A DNA stretch of 16,465 bases from Bacteroidales bacterium (GTDB lineage: Bacteria > Bacteroidota > Bacteroidia > Bacteroidales > Paludibacteraceae): assembly GCA_900767595.1 (NCBI GenBank), contig CAAFZS010000076.1, positions 1 to 16,465 on the forward strand, read 5' to 3'. The notes below the pieces were generated by a model, which did no database searches, was not told the DNA's origin, and worked only from the letters and a program-made list of their open reading frames with translations. How positions within the stretch are numbered: the stretch's first letter is position 1; each line of letters starts with the position of its first letter. The position numbers were made by a program, and so were the translations under genes. Positions 1 to 7,520 of the stretch are shown here, piece by piece.

Positions 1-51
1 AAGAAATCTAACTGAAAATCTAAAAGAAAATCTAATAAAAAGTACTTTTTA

Positions 52-83
52 TTTGCATATATCAAAAATTATTTGTATCTTTG
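52..83 (+). promoter_or_regulatory. Bacteroidota-type promoter for the 80-aa gene and barrel gene
   Basis: A -33 TTTG at 52-55 and a -7 TATCTTTG at 76-83 (consensus TAnnTTTG) are separated by exactly 20 nt. Transcription would start near position 90, about 50 nt before the ATG at 143. The spacer opens with CATATATCA, which also occurs in the promoters at 5213 and 15115. Confidence 0.85.
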
Positions 84-142
84 CAGCCGATTTTGTAAAT
101 GGCATAAAAGCCGATAAGAAAATTAATAAAATATAAAGTATT

Positions 143-385
143 ATGATTAGAACTTCATTTAACAAACTTAGAGAGGTGAAAGACGCTCTCCCACACGGAT
201 CAATGGATGCTATTGCCGCAGAATTAGGCATTGCATCCGAAGAAGTTAGAGGTATTTTTAACGGCACTGCTACCAACGGGTACCACTTGGAGCCCGGTCC
301 GGACGGCGGTATCGTAACTCTGGATGACACGCGCATCCTAGAGGTCGCCCTGCGTATCGCATGGGTAGTGAATAACGGATTATAA
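143..385 (+). CDS. Small conserved-looking protein, possible DNA-binding fold
   Basis: An 80-residue soluble protein with no signal peptide or membrane segment. I do not recognise a named family with certainty. Residues 20-40 (MDAIAAELGIASEEVRGIF) look like two short helices of a helix-turn-helix type, an Ala/Glu-rich first helix followed by a glycine turn and a second helix. The C-terminal half contains a glycine/proline turn (EPGPDGG) and a hydrophobic final helix. I have an impression that similar small proteins are common in Bacteroidales, but this was not searched. It follows a well-formed promoter and lies only 11 nt upstream of the barrel gene, so the two are probably cotranscribed. 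The leader between the promoter and ATG is AT-rich without a clear Shine-Dalgarno, as is normal for the phylum. A regulatory role is inference only. Confidence 0.75.
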   Translation: MIRTSFNKLREVKDALPHGSMDAIAAELGIASEEVRGIFNGTATNGYHLEPGPDGGIVTLDDTRILEVALRIAWVVNNGL

Positions 386-396
386 TCGCTACACAA

Positions 397-1308
397 ATGA
401 AAAAAGTTTTACTCGCTTTAGCGATGGTTTGCTCCTCTGCTGCCGTGATGGCACAAGAGGGCGAGGGAATCATCAACCTTGGCTATGATGCCGGAATAGA
501 CATCGTTAGTTCCTATCTATGGCGCGGTCAATACTTAGGCGGACTGAGCGCCCAACCGACCTTAGATGTAGGATGGGATAGTCCCAACACCTCCTTTCGC
601 ATCGGTGCTTGGGCCAACGTAGGTGCCTCTGACTGGAAGTTCCAAAAAGGATTGGAAGAGACGGAATTAGGTAATCCTAACACCTATTTTGTGCCGGAGA
701 TAGATGTAATCGGTTCGCTGAACCTTTGGGGTGTGACGTTTGGTTTCACTCATTACTACTATTTCAACCAGAGTGATTTCTTCTGCAGCTACAAGACGGA
801 CCAATGGAAAGAGTGGGCCATCAACGGCGATGAGAAATTTGACAACAACACCTCGACCACGGAACTAACCTTTGGTTACGATTTCAGTACCCTCGATCTT
901 TGCGGGTTGTATGTGAACTGGAACCTGACCGTAAGCGGACACGATTTCCGTTATATCTACAACGAAGATGACGAGTTAACGGACATCAAGCGCAACTGGT
1001 CTTCGTATATCGAAGTAGGTTATAACCACGAGTTCGAGGACCAAGGACTAACCCTTGGCGGGTTCATAGGGTTTGTACCCTGGGCGAGTGAAGACTTATA
1101 TTACAACGACAAGTTCGCGGTTACGTGTTTGAGTCTAAGGCTCGACAAGGAGTGGGACTTTGACGTTTGCAGTTTAGACCTATATGCCCAAGGAATGATG
1201 AACCCTACGGGTATCAATAAAGAGAATGCATACATCAACGCAGCCGGTGACGAGAAGATTGGTTGCCAGCAGTTGAACGGTTGCATCGGTCTCGGTATTT
1301 GGTTCTAA
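397..1308 (+). CDS. Outer-membrane beta-barrel protein, function unknown
   Basis: A 303-residue exported protein. Residues 1-20 form a Sec signal peptide (KK, hydrophobic core, AVMA-Q cleavage). The mature part is a series of alternating amphipathic strands rich in Trp, Tyr and Gly, such as YLWRGQYLGGLSAQPTLDVG near the N terminus, FGFTHYYYF in the middle and GCIGLGIWF at the end. It ends in a C-terminal aromatic residue (F), the usual BAM recognition signature of outer-membrane barrels. The N-terminal strand (DIVSSYLWRGQ) resembles the start of porin-like proteins such as the TorF family, but I cannot assign a substrate. It follows the 80-residue gene after 11 nt and probably shares its promoter. 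The barrel assignment is supported by composition and termini; transport function is inference. Confidence 0.8.
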   Translation: MKKVLLALAMVCSSAAVMAQEGEGIINLGYDAGIDIVSSYLWRGQYLGGLSAQPTLDVGWDSPNTSFRIGAWANVGASDWKFQKGLEETELGNPNTYFVPEIDVIGSLNLWGVTFGFTHYYYFNQSDFFCSYKTDQWKEWAINGDEKFDNNTSTTELTFGYDFSTLDLCGLYVNWNLTVSGHDFRYIYNEDDELTDIKRNWSSYIEVGYNHEFEDQGLTLGGFIGFVPWASEDLYYNDKFAVTCLSLRLDKEWDFDVCSLDLYAQGMMNPTGINKENAYINAAGDEKIGCQQLNGCIGLGIWF

Positions 1309-1339
<31 letters not shown>

Positions 1340-1367
1340 CAATAATACTAAAAAAACACAACACGAT

Positions 1368-2381
1368 ATGAGGAAACATTTACTTTTGATATGCGTAATG
1401 GCAATGGCGTTGGTGAGTTGCCAGAAAGAGCGCTATTTCATCAACGAAGGGCGTGTGTTCGGTACGTATTACAACATCCGTTACCAAGCCACCCGTAATT
1501 TAGAGCCGGAAATACAGGCGTGTCTGAACCGTTACGATGCGTCGCTCAGTTTCTTTAATGACAGTTCGATCGTAAGTAAGATCAACCGCAATGAGGAGGT
1601 AGAGACCGACTCGCTGTTCGAGAAGATGTATGCTACTGCCTATGAGGTTAGTTGTATGAGTCAAGGCGGGTTCGATATCACCTGTGCTCCGCTGATTAGC
1701 ATCTGGGGTTTTGGGAAAGACAAAGATGCGGAATACTTGAAGAACCACGAGGTGAGTCAAGCTACGTTGGACAGTCTGATGGCTATCACCGGATTCCTGA
1801 ATATCACCCTTACCGACCACCACATCTACAAACGTGACCCGCGCTTGACGATTAACGCCAGTGCGATTGCCAAAGGTTTAGGTTGCGACGGTGTAGCAGA
1901 GTTACTCTGTCAAACAGGCAGTAAGAACTACCTCGTAGATATAGGCGGTGAAGTGGTAGTTAAAGGTGTGAACCAGAAAGGCGAGCCTTGGAAGATTGGT
2001 ATATCCAAACCTATTGACGACCCTACGGGAACGGTACAAGAGGTGCAGGAGATCGTGGAAACCAACGACTTATGTATGGCCTCGTCCGGTAACTACCGTC
2101 AGTTCTATTATGCCGGTAAGGAGCGTCGCAGTCACACGATTGATCCTCGTACGGGTTATCCGGTAAACCACAGTTTGCTGGGTGCCACGGTAGTAGCGAA
2201 GAGTTGTATGCGCGCTGACGCATTAGCCACAGCATGTATGGTACTTGGAGCCAGAGATGCTTTGGAGATGATTGAGAACGACCCCGAGAGCGAGTGTTAC
2301 TTGATTATAGGCAAGGGAGGCGAGCTGCAAGTTATCACCTCAAGCGGTTGGACTCATTGGATACAAAGTAGTAAGGAATAG
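1368..2381 (+). CDS. apbE: FAD:protein FMN transferase (ApbE lipoprotein)
   Basis: A 337-residue ApbE-family enzyme, which transfers FMN from FAD to a Ser/Thr of target flavoproteins such as Nqr/Rnf subunits on the outer face of the cytoplasmic membrane. A lipoprotein signal peptide ends in the lipobox LVSC (Cys18). Family landmarks appear in order: GTYYNIRY, FNDSSIVSKIN, GFDITCAPL followed by WGFG, INASAIAKGLGCD, YLVDIGGE, SSGNYRQFY, HTIDPRTGYP and the Mg-binding/nucleotide region RADALATACMVLG. Length is normal for the family. The stop TAG overlaps the GTG start of bamD by one base, so the two are probably translationally coupled. No Nqr or Rnf genes are in the window, so the flavinylation target is not visible here. 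Confidence 0.95.
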   Translation: MRKHLLLICVMAMALVSCQKERYFINEGRVFGTYYNIRYQATRNLEPEIQACLNRYDASLSFFNDSSIVSKINRNEEVETDSLFEKMYATAYEVSCMSQGGFDITCAPLISIWGFGKDKDAEYLKNHEVSQATLDSLMAITGFLNITLTDHHIYKRDPRLTINASAIAKGLGCDGVAELLCQTGSKNYLVDIGGEVVVKGVNQKGEPWKIGISKPIDDPTGTVQEVQEIVETNDLCMASSGNYRQFYYAGKERRSHTIDPRTGYPVNHSLLGATVVAKSCMRADALATACMVLGARDALEMIENDPESECYLIIGKGGELQVITSSGWTHWIQSSKE

Positions 2382-3181
2382 TGCGCAAAAGTCTTATCAT
2401 AGTAGTTCTTTTGGGTCTGATGACGGCTTGCAATGAGTATCAGTCCATTGTGAAGTCAAAAGACCCGGATTTGAAGTTCAACAAAGCGTTGGAGTACTTT
2501 AATCAGAAGGAGTACGTGAAGGCGCAGACCTTACTGGATGATGTATCGATTTATTACAAAGGTACGGAGCGCAGCGAAGATGTGCTATGTTACTTAGCGC
2601 GCTGTTATCTGGGACAGAAGTCCTACTCCACCGCCAGCGAATACTATCAAGCCTACGTGCGTAATTACCCAAAGGGTAAGTACATCATTGAGGCGCGGTT
2701 TCAGGAAGGGCATTGTTACTACCTCGACGCACCGGATGCACGGTTAGACCAAGAGACGACACGCAAAGCGATTGAACTGTTCGGGGAGTTTGTGGATATG
2801 TATCCGGAGAGTCCGTATGCCGGTCAAGCCTATGAGGAGATGAGCGAGTTATACGACAAGTTGGCCTACAAAGAACTGCTGAGTGCCAAGTTGTATTACA
2901 ATCTCGGAACGTATTTAGGAAACAACTATTTGAGTGCGGAGATTGTAGCCAAGAATGCGCAGAAGAACTATCCCAGTAATTCCTACCAAGAAGAGTTGAA
3001 CTGGCTGATCTTACAGGCAAAGTACCAACAGATGTTACTCAGTATTGAGGAGAAGAAGATGGAGAGGGCTCGCGATACGGAAGATGAGTATTATAACTTC
3101 ATCACGGAGTATCCGACAAGCAAGCACCGCAAGGAAGCGGATAGGATATTAAAAGAGACAAGTAAGATTACAAGAGAATAA
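2381..3181 (+). CDS. bamD: Outer-membrane assembly lipoprotein BamD
   Basis: A 266-residue lipoprotein with lipobox MTAC (Cys17), followed by tetratricopeptide-like helical repeats. Blocks such as FNKALEYFNQKEYVKAQTLL, LGQKSYSTASEYYQAYVRNY, ARFQEGHCYY and AIELFGEFVDMYPESPYAGQ are typical of BamD. It would act at the periplasmic face of the outer membrane with BamA to insert barrel proteins. The start is GTG at 2381, sharing its G with the apbE stop codon; this gives a complete signal peptide beginning MRKS. The gene is followed after 20 nt by rpoZ. Length and repeat content match Bacteroidota BamD. Confidence 0.93.
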   Translation: MRKSLIIVVLLGLMTACNEYQSIVKSKDPDLKFNKALEYFNQKEYVKAQTLLDDVSIYYKGTERSEDVLCYLARCYLGQKSYSTASEYYQAYVRNYPKGKYIIEARFQEGHCYYLDAPDARLDQETTRKAIELFGEFVDMYPESPYAGQAYEEMSELYDKLAYKELLSAKLYYNLGTYLGNNYLSAEIVAKNAQKNYPSNSYQEELNWLILQAKYQQMLLSIEEKKMERARDTEDEYYNFITEYPTSKHRKEADRILKETSKITRE

Positions 3182-3201
3182 TTTTTAAAAGATAAATCAT
3201 T

Positions 3202-3534
3202 ATGGATTACAAAAAAACAAAAGCGCCTAAGAGCACTTTAACAAGAGACATGAATCAGTTGACGGAGAAAGTAGGCAATGTTTATGAGACGGTAGCTATC
3301 ATCGGCAAACGTTCCAACCAAATCGCTTCGTCACTCAAACGCGAGTTAGATTCGAAGTTACAAGACTTCTCTACCCCGCAAGATGCTTTGGACGAGTCCT
3401 TTGAGAACCGCGAACAGATTGAGATCTCCCGCAGTTACGAGGTGATACCGAAGCCCACGCTGATCGCTACGCAAGAGTTCATCGATGACCAACTCATCTA
3501 TAACGCCGGCTCGAAAGACGAAGCGCTGAAGTGA
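3202..3534 (+). CDS. rpoZ: RNA polymerase omega subunit (Bacteroidota type)
   Basis: A 110-residue protein of the omega/Rpb6 family in its Bacteroidota form, which is longer and more divergent than E. coli RpoZ. The helical core NVYETVAIIGKRSNQIASSL corresponds to the conserved omega segment that clamps the beta-prime C terminus. It is followed by the clade-typical ENREQIEISRSYEVIPKPT and ATQEFIDDQ blocks. Function is assembly and stability of RNA polymerase. The gene sits between bamD and coaBC, and its stop TGA overlaps the coaBC GTG start (GTGA, 4-nt overlap). Confidence 0.92.
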   Translation: MDYKKTKAPKSTLTRDMNQLTEKVGNVYETVAIIGKRSNQIASSLKRELDSKLQDFSTPQDALDESFENREQIEISRSYEVIPKPTLIATQEFIDDQLIYNAGSKDEALK

Positions 3535-4733
3535 GCAAGCACATTTTAATAGGGATTAGCGGCGGGATTGCAGCATATAAGATTCCGGAACTGATACGCG
3601 CCTTTATCAAACAAGGCACCGAGGTGCGCGTGACGACCACGAAGAACGCCCTCCAGTTCGTGACCGAACTCACGTTGCAGACCCTCACCAATGCCCGCGT
3701 ATATAGCGATGTGTTTGCTGCTATCAACGAGCACTCCACCGAACATATCTCCCTACCCGACTGGGCAGACGTGATGCTTATTGCTCCCGCTACCGCCAAC
3801 GTATTGGGAAAGATGGCTGCCGGCATAGCCGATGATGCCCTCACCACAACGTTTGCCGCTACGGTAGCGAGAAAACCCGTCATCATCGCCCCTGCGATGA
3901 ATGATAAGATGTACCTTAATCCCGCAACCCAACAGGCGATGCTCACGCTGAGTCAGATGCCTAACGTGACGATGCTCGACTGCGCCACGGGTTTCTTAGC
4001 CTGCGGCACGGAAGGTAAAGGACGGATGCAGGAGATTGATGTACTGGAGGAAGAAGTGATCAAAGTCCTCTACCCCAAAGACTTACTGAACAAACAGATT
4101 CTCATTACCGCAGGACCGACGCAAGAGCCGTTGGATCCCGTTCGGTACCTGTCCAACCACTCGACAGGGAAGATGGGCTATGCCTTAGCCAAAGAGTGTA
4201 CCCGTCGCGGAGCCAAAGTGACGCTCGTCACCGGACCTTGCCCTATTCCCGTGACCTACGATACCGCGGATGAGGTAGTCCACGTCACCACCGCAGCCGA
4301 GATGGCCCAAGCGGCGAAAGAGCGTTGGGACAAACAGGATATCGGTATCCTCTGTGCTGCTGTAGCGGATTTTACGCCCAAGCAAGTGGCGGAGCACAAG
4401 ATAAAGAAACAGGAAGGTCAAACCGCACTCTGTCTGGACCTAACACTGACCGAAGATATTGCCGCCTGTTTAGGGGAAAAGAAAACCGCTCATCAGCGAT
4501 TGATCGGGTTTGCGTTAGAGACGCAAAACGAGGCAACAAACGCGCGTAAGAAACTGGAAGACAAGCGTTTTGATATGATTGTGCTCAACTCGTTACAAGA
4601 TGCAGGAGCCGGTTTCGGGTGCGATACGAACAAAGTGAGTATCATCACCAAGGATACAAAAAACGACCTCCCGCTTATGTCTAAACCGGAGGTCGCTCGA
4701 ATGATTGTAGATGCCGTCTTGGCACTACATTAG
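3531..4733 (+). CDS. coaBC: Bifunctional CoaBC (Dfp)
   Basis: A 400-residue two-domain enzyme of coenzyme A synthesis. Residues 1-180 are the flavoprotein phosphopantothenoylcysteine decarboxylase (CoaC): GISGGIAAYK near the N terminus, catalytic-type His72 in EHISLPDWAD, APATAN, the substrate-binding PAMN motif at 121-124, and Cys158 in GFLACGTEGKGRM. From about residue 185 comes phosphopantothenate-cysteine ligase (CoaB): ITAGPTQEPLDPVRYLSN, HSTGKMGYALA, CAAVADFTPK and a Lys-rich KIKK. Length is normal. The GTG start is chosen because it overlaps the rpoZ stop and gives the correct N terminus. It ends 3 nt from the convergent DUF3276 gene. Codons near the 3' end also encode a minus-strand terminator. 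Confidence 0.96.
   Translation: MSKHILIGISGGIAAYKIPELIRAFIKQGTEVRVTTTKNALQFVTELTLQTLTNARVYSDVFAAINEHSTEHISLPDWADVMLIAPATANVLGKMAAGIADDALTTTFAATVARKPVIIAPAMNDKMYLNPATQQAMLTLSQMPNVTMLDCATGFLACGTEGKGRMQEIDVLEEEVIKVLYPKDLLNKQILITAGPTQEPLDPVRYLSNHSTGKMGYALAKECTRRGAKVTLVTGPCPIPVTYDTADEVVHVTTAAEMAQAAKERWDKQDIGILCAAVADFTPKQVAEHKIKKQEGQTALCLDLTLTEDIAACLGEKKTAHQRLIGFALETQNEATNARKKLEDKRFDMIVLNSLQDAGAGFGCDTNKVSIITKDTKNDLPLMSKPEVARMIVDAVLALH
4658..4695 (-). terminator. Minus-strand intrinsic terminator inside the coaBC 3' end
   Basis: Read on the minus strand, CGACCTCC (4695-4688) and GGAGGTCG (4671-4664) form a perfect 8-bp stem around a 16-nt loop, followed directly by six T's (4663-4658). It lies 42 nt past the stop of the minus-strand DUF3276 gene, so it probably ends that transcript while lying in coaBC codons. 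Confidence 0.8.
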
Positions 4734-4736
4734 GAT

Positions 4737-5117
4737 TTACTTAATCAGTTTGGAAAACAAACCCTTGCGGGGTTTTTCCTCCTCTGCAGGTTCCTCAGCA
4801 GCGGCTTCAGCCTCTTTGGGGGTCCATTCTTCACGCTCCGCAATCTCACCTACCTGACCCTTAACATAGTTAATAACATCCTGCAAGCCTTCTACGAAGT
4901 GAGCAAAATCCTCCTTGTACAGGAACACCTTATGCTTCTCAAACGAAGGCATCGTGGCATCCGGTCCCATGTGTTTCTTACTCTCTGTGATACACAGATA
5001 CAAATCCTCATTGCGAGCCTTCTTAACATCTAAATAATAGATACGTTTACCTGCCTTAACCGAACGGGAATAAACGATTTCGGGCTCCTGTCTTTCTTCA
5101 AAATTACGCTCTTCCAT
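4737..5117 (-). CDS. PUR-like DNA/RNA-binding protein (DUF3276)
   Basis: A 126-residue protein resembling the DUF3276 family of Bacteroidota PUR-alpha-like nucleic-acid-binding proteins. The PUR-like core is roughly residues 12-90: IVYSRSVKAGKRIYYLDVKK, then a strand LYLCITESKK, then KHKVFLYKEDFAHFVEGLQD, which is the beta-beta-beta-alpha arrangement of a PUR repeat. The C-terminal 30 residues are a charged, Ala/Glu-rich tail ending in a basic patch (RKGLFSKLIK). Role is probably single-stranded DNA or RNA binding and gene regulation. It is transcribed alone from its own promoter and converges on coaBC. The codons for KPRKGLF overlap the plus-strand terminator of coaBC. Confidence 0.85.
   Translation of the reverse strand: MEERNFEERQEPEIVYSRSVKAGKRIYYLDVKKARNEDLYLCITESKKHMGPDATMPSFEKHKVFLYKEDFAHFVEGLQDVINYVKGQVGEIAEREEWTPKEAEAAAEEPAEEEKPRKGLFSKLIK
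4759..4777 (+). terminator. Plus-strand terminator for coaBC inside the DUF3276 gene
   Basis: AAACCC (4759-4764), a 5-nt loop and GGGTTT (4770-4775) make a 6-bp stem whose T-run extends to 4777 (TTTTT at 4773-4777). It begins 26 nt after the coaBC stop. The stem is short, so strength is moderate. Confidence 0.6.
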
Positions 5118-5143
5118 AATTGATAGTTGTTTAAAAACCGACG

Positions 5144-5175
5144 CAAAGGTACACTTTTTTTTTCAATTATGCAAA
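5144..5175 (-). promoter_or_regulatory. Promoter for the DUF3276 gene
   Basis: On the minus strand, a -33 TTTG (5175-5172) and -7 TACCTTTG (5151-5144) are separated by 20 nt; the spacer begins CATAATTGA and contains nine A's. The start site would be near 5137, about 20 nt before the ATG at 5117. Confidence 0.85.
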
Positions 5176-5212
5176 TATATTCTTATTTTTTTCAAAAATA
5201 TGGGGCAAAGTA

Positions 5213-5243
5213 TTGCATATATCAAGATTTTTTTGTAATTTTG
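5213..5243 (+). promoter_or_regulatory. Promoter for the nusB operon
   Basis: TTG at 5213-5215, a 20-nt spacer starting CATATATCA, and -7 TAATTTTG at 5236-5243. Transcription would start around 5250, only about 16 nt before the nusB ATG, giving a very short leader. It diverges from the DUF3276 promoter in a 148-bp intergenic region. Confidence 0.85.
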
Positions 5244-5265
5244 CCGCATATTTTGTAAAATCACT

Positions 5266-6219
5266 ATGATTAATAGAACTATTGTACGTACTCGAATCAT
5301 CCAAATCCTCTTTGCTTACTACAAAGACGGGGACCAAACGCCCCTCATGGCAAAGAAAGAGTTACTCCTTCGTTTCACAGACTCCTATTGTCTGTATATC
5401 CTCCTTCTCTCGCTCATGGACGAGTTGCCTCGTTACGCTGAGCAGCAGATGGAAGACACCATCGCTCGCGCCCGTGCTACGCACCGGACGTTCGTGCCCA
5501 ACCGCCGGTTTATAGACAATGCATTGTCTGAGCAGGTGTTTGAGAACCGCGAAATGAGGAAGTACATCGATGAGTATAAGTTGCGTTGGGATGCCGGTCT
5601 TCCCTTGATTGCAGATGCCTACAAAAAACTTGTTGAGGCTCCTTATTATAAGGAATATATGGCTATTGAGGAGCCGAGTCTTGAAGATGATAAGCGCTTA
5701 TGGCGTAAGATATACAGTGACTTGGTGCAAAGCGATACTTTCTATGCAGCCCTCGAGGAGATGGAGATTGCCTTAGACCACGCGAACTGGTGTATTGATG
5801 CCGACTGGGTCATCACTTTTGTGATTAAGACCATCAAGCGTTTCGAGGCAGAGGAAGGTGCAGATCAGCCCTTGTTGCCGATGTTCGCTAACGAAGAAGA
5901 GTTGAACTTTGCCAAACAGTTATTGGACGAGGCCTTAGCCCATCACGAGGAGTATGAGCAGTTGATTGACAGTCACCTTAAGAACTGGGACGCTTCGCGC
6001 ATCGCGTATATGGACCGTATCATATTGGAGACCGCACTGGCAGAGATTATCTACTTCCCTGAGATAGCACTGGAAGTGTCGTTCAACGAGTATATCGAAC
6101 TCGCCAAAGAATATTCGTCGGAGAAGAGCCATATCTTCGTAAACGGCATACTGAACGAGATCCTCTCTGAGCTCAAACGGGAAAACAAACTGCTGAAAGC
6201 AGTTAGTCTAAAAGACTAA
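5266..6219 (+). CDS. nusB: Transcription antitermination factor NusB
   Basis: A 317-residue NusB in the long Bacteroidota form. The N terminus (MINRTIVRTRIIQILFAYYK) is the typical first helix, and the canonical all-helical NusB fold is at roughly residues 210-310, with DASRIAYMDRIILETALAEI, FPEIALEVSFNEYIELAKEY and SHIFVNGILNEI. NusB with NusE (S10) binds boxA RNA and supports antitermination of rRNA operons. The central 100 residues are a phylum-typical insertion relative to the roughly 140-residue E. coli protein. It is the first gene of the run nusB-yajC-ybbR-like, with 36 nt to yajC. Confidence 0.92.
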   Translation: MINRTIVRTRIIQILFAYYKDGDQTPLMAKKELLLRFTDSYCLYILLLSLMDELPRYAEQQMEDTIARARATHRTFVPNRRFIDNALSEQVFENREMRKYIDEYKLRWDAGLPLIADAYKKLVEAPYYKEYMAIEEPSLEDDKRLWRKIYSDLVQSDTFYAALEEMEIALDHANWCIDADWVITFVIKTIKRFEAEEGADQPLLPMFANEEELNFAKQLLDEALAHHEEYEQLIDSHLKNWDASRIAYMDRIILETALAEIIYFPEIALEVSFNEYIELAKEYSSEKSHIFVNGILNEILSELKRENKLLKAVSLKD

Positions 6220-6255
6220 TTTTAGAGATTTATCAATTTATAAATTTTATTTACT

Positions 6256-6594
6256 ATGCTTAATTTAATTTTTTTACAAGACGCAACCGCAGCAGCCGGT
6301 CAAGGTAACAGTTGGAGTTTTTGGATTATGATGATCCTCATCTTCGTAGTGTTCTATTTCTTTATGATTCGTCCTCAAACGAAGAAACAAAAAGAGCTTC
6401 AAAAACAACGTGAGGCCATGAAGAAAGGGGACAAAGTGGTCACCGCCGGCGGTATCTACGGTATCATCAAAGAGGTGCAGGACACAGCGTTAATCATTGA
6501 GATTGCCAAAGAGGTCTGCATTAAAGTAGATAAAGGCAGCGTATATGTTTCGGCAGATGACGCTCAGCAGTCTCCTAAAGAAGAGAAGAAGTAA
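6256..6594 (+). CDS. yajC: Preprotein translocase accessory subunit YajC
   Basis: A 112-residue inner-membrane protein. A short N-terminal segment is followed by one transmembrane helix (about residues 20-38, FWIMMILIFVVFYFF), the YajC hallmark MIRPQTKKQKELQKQ, and the soluble domain KKGDKVVTAGGIYGIIKEV. It associates with SecDF in the Sec translocon. A Lys/Glu tail closes the protein. The stop TAA shares its last base with the ATG of the next gene. Confidence 0.95.
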   Translation: MLNLIFLQDATAAAGQGNSWSFWIMMILIFVVFYFFMIRPQTKKQKELQKQREAMKKGDKVVTAGGIYGIIKEVQDTALIIEIAKEVCIKVDKGSVYVSADDAQQSPKEEKK

Positions 6595-7517
6595 TGAAAT
6601 TCGACTGGAAAGAAGCAGTTATCTTTATCGGTTTCATAGCGTTGGCGACGATGCTGTGGTACGGTCACGCGATGACCTCCATCCGAACCGAGAACGTAGA
6701 GGTGCAAGTGCGTTATACGGGCATCTCTTCTACGATTGCCTTCAAAGACAGTCTGCCCACTTTTATAACAGTAGAAGTACGCGATGCAGGACAACGACTG
6801 AAGACGTACTTTAAGGATCAGCCCACCATCTCGATTAACCTCGCGCCTCAGTTGGAGAACGAGGTAGGCGAGGTGGTCGTCTCGGAGGAGAAGTTACGCA
6901 GCAGTGTAACCAGTATCCTGCAAGGTACAAGCAAACTGCTCACTATCTCGCCCGCAACGATTCGGACACCTTATTACACGCTCTCACAGAAGATGGTTCC
7001 CATTCGCTTGATGGCGGATATCCAACCGGCTAGCGAGTATCAACTCGTAGGCGAACCGACACTAAGCCTACCGGAAGTCGGAGTAGTAGGATTAAAAGAC
7101 AGTCTGAACACGATAACCGAAGTAAAGACGCGTCTAATGACGTTGACGGATATCAAAGACACAACGACGATCTTTGTTCCGCTGGAAACGCCGACCGGAA
7201 TGCGTCTGACACGCGACAGCATCCAAGTGAGCTTCATCGCAGAGCGGTTTACGGAAAAAGTGTTCCACTTGCCTATTGAGCCCAAACAGGTGCCTTCGAA
7301 AATGAAAGTGCGTTTCTTCCCGTCAGAGGTAACGGTGACGGTGACCTGTCCTGTACGGCAGTTCCATCAAGTGACGGCAGAAGATGTAGATGTTTACTGC
7401 GTCATCCCCCATCAGACGCAGAACCATCTGCCCGTACTTATACAGAAGAGAGATAGTGCCATACACTCCTTGCGCGTGAAGCCTTCCCACGTTGAATATA
7501 TCCTTGAACAAGAATAA
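6594..7517 (+). CDS. YbbR-domain membrane-anchored protein
   Basis: A 307-residue protein with one N-terminal membrane anchor (about residues 8-26) followed by an extracytoplasmic all-beta region made of YbbR-like repeats. Examples are VEVQVRYTGISSTIAFKDSL, FITVEVRDAGQRL, VPIRLMADIQP and FHLPIEPKQVPSKMKVRFFP. YbbR domains in Firmicutes (CdaR) regulate the diadenylate cyclase CdaA. In Bacteroidota the role is not established, and no cdaA is visible here. Position directly after yajC with a 1-nt overlap suggests an envelope role. Sure of the family, unsure of function. Confidence 0.8.
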   Translation: MKFDWKEAVIFIGFIALATMLWYGHAMTSIRTENVEVQVRYTGISSTIAFKDSLPTFITVEVRDAGQRLKTYFKDQPTISINLAPQLENEVGEVVVSEEKLRSSVTSILQGTSKLLTISPATIRTPYYTLSQKMVPIRLMADIQPASEYQLVGEPTLSLPEVGVVGLKDSLNTITEVKTRLMTLTDIKDTTTIFVPLETPTGMRLTRDSIQVSFIAERFTEKVFHLPIEPKQVPSKMKVRFFPSEVTVTVTCPVRQFHQVTAEDVDVYCVIPHQTQNHLPVLIQKRDSAIHSLRVKPSHVEYILEQE

Positions 7518-7520
7518 ATT

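Noticed and set aside
3494..3946. A 150-codon minus-strand open frame inside rpoZ/coaBC
   Set aside because: It is the antisense shadow of the strongly supported CoaC domain and shows no family features.
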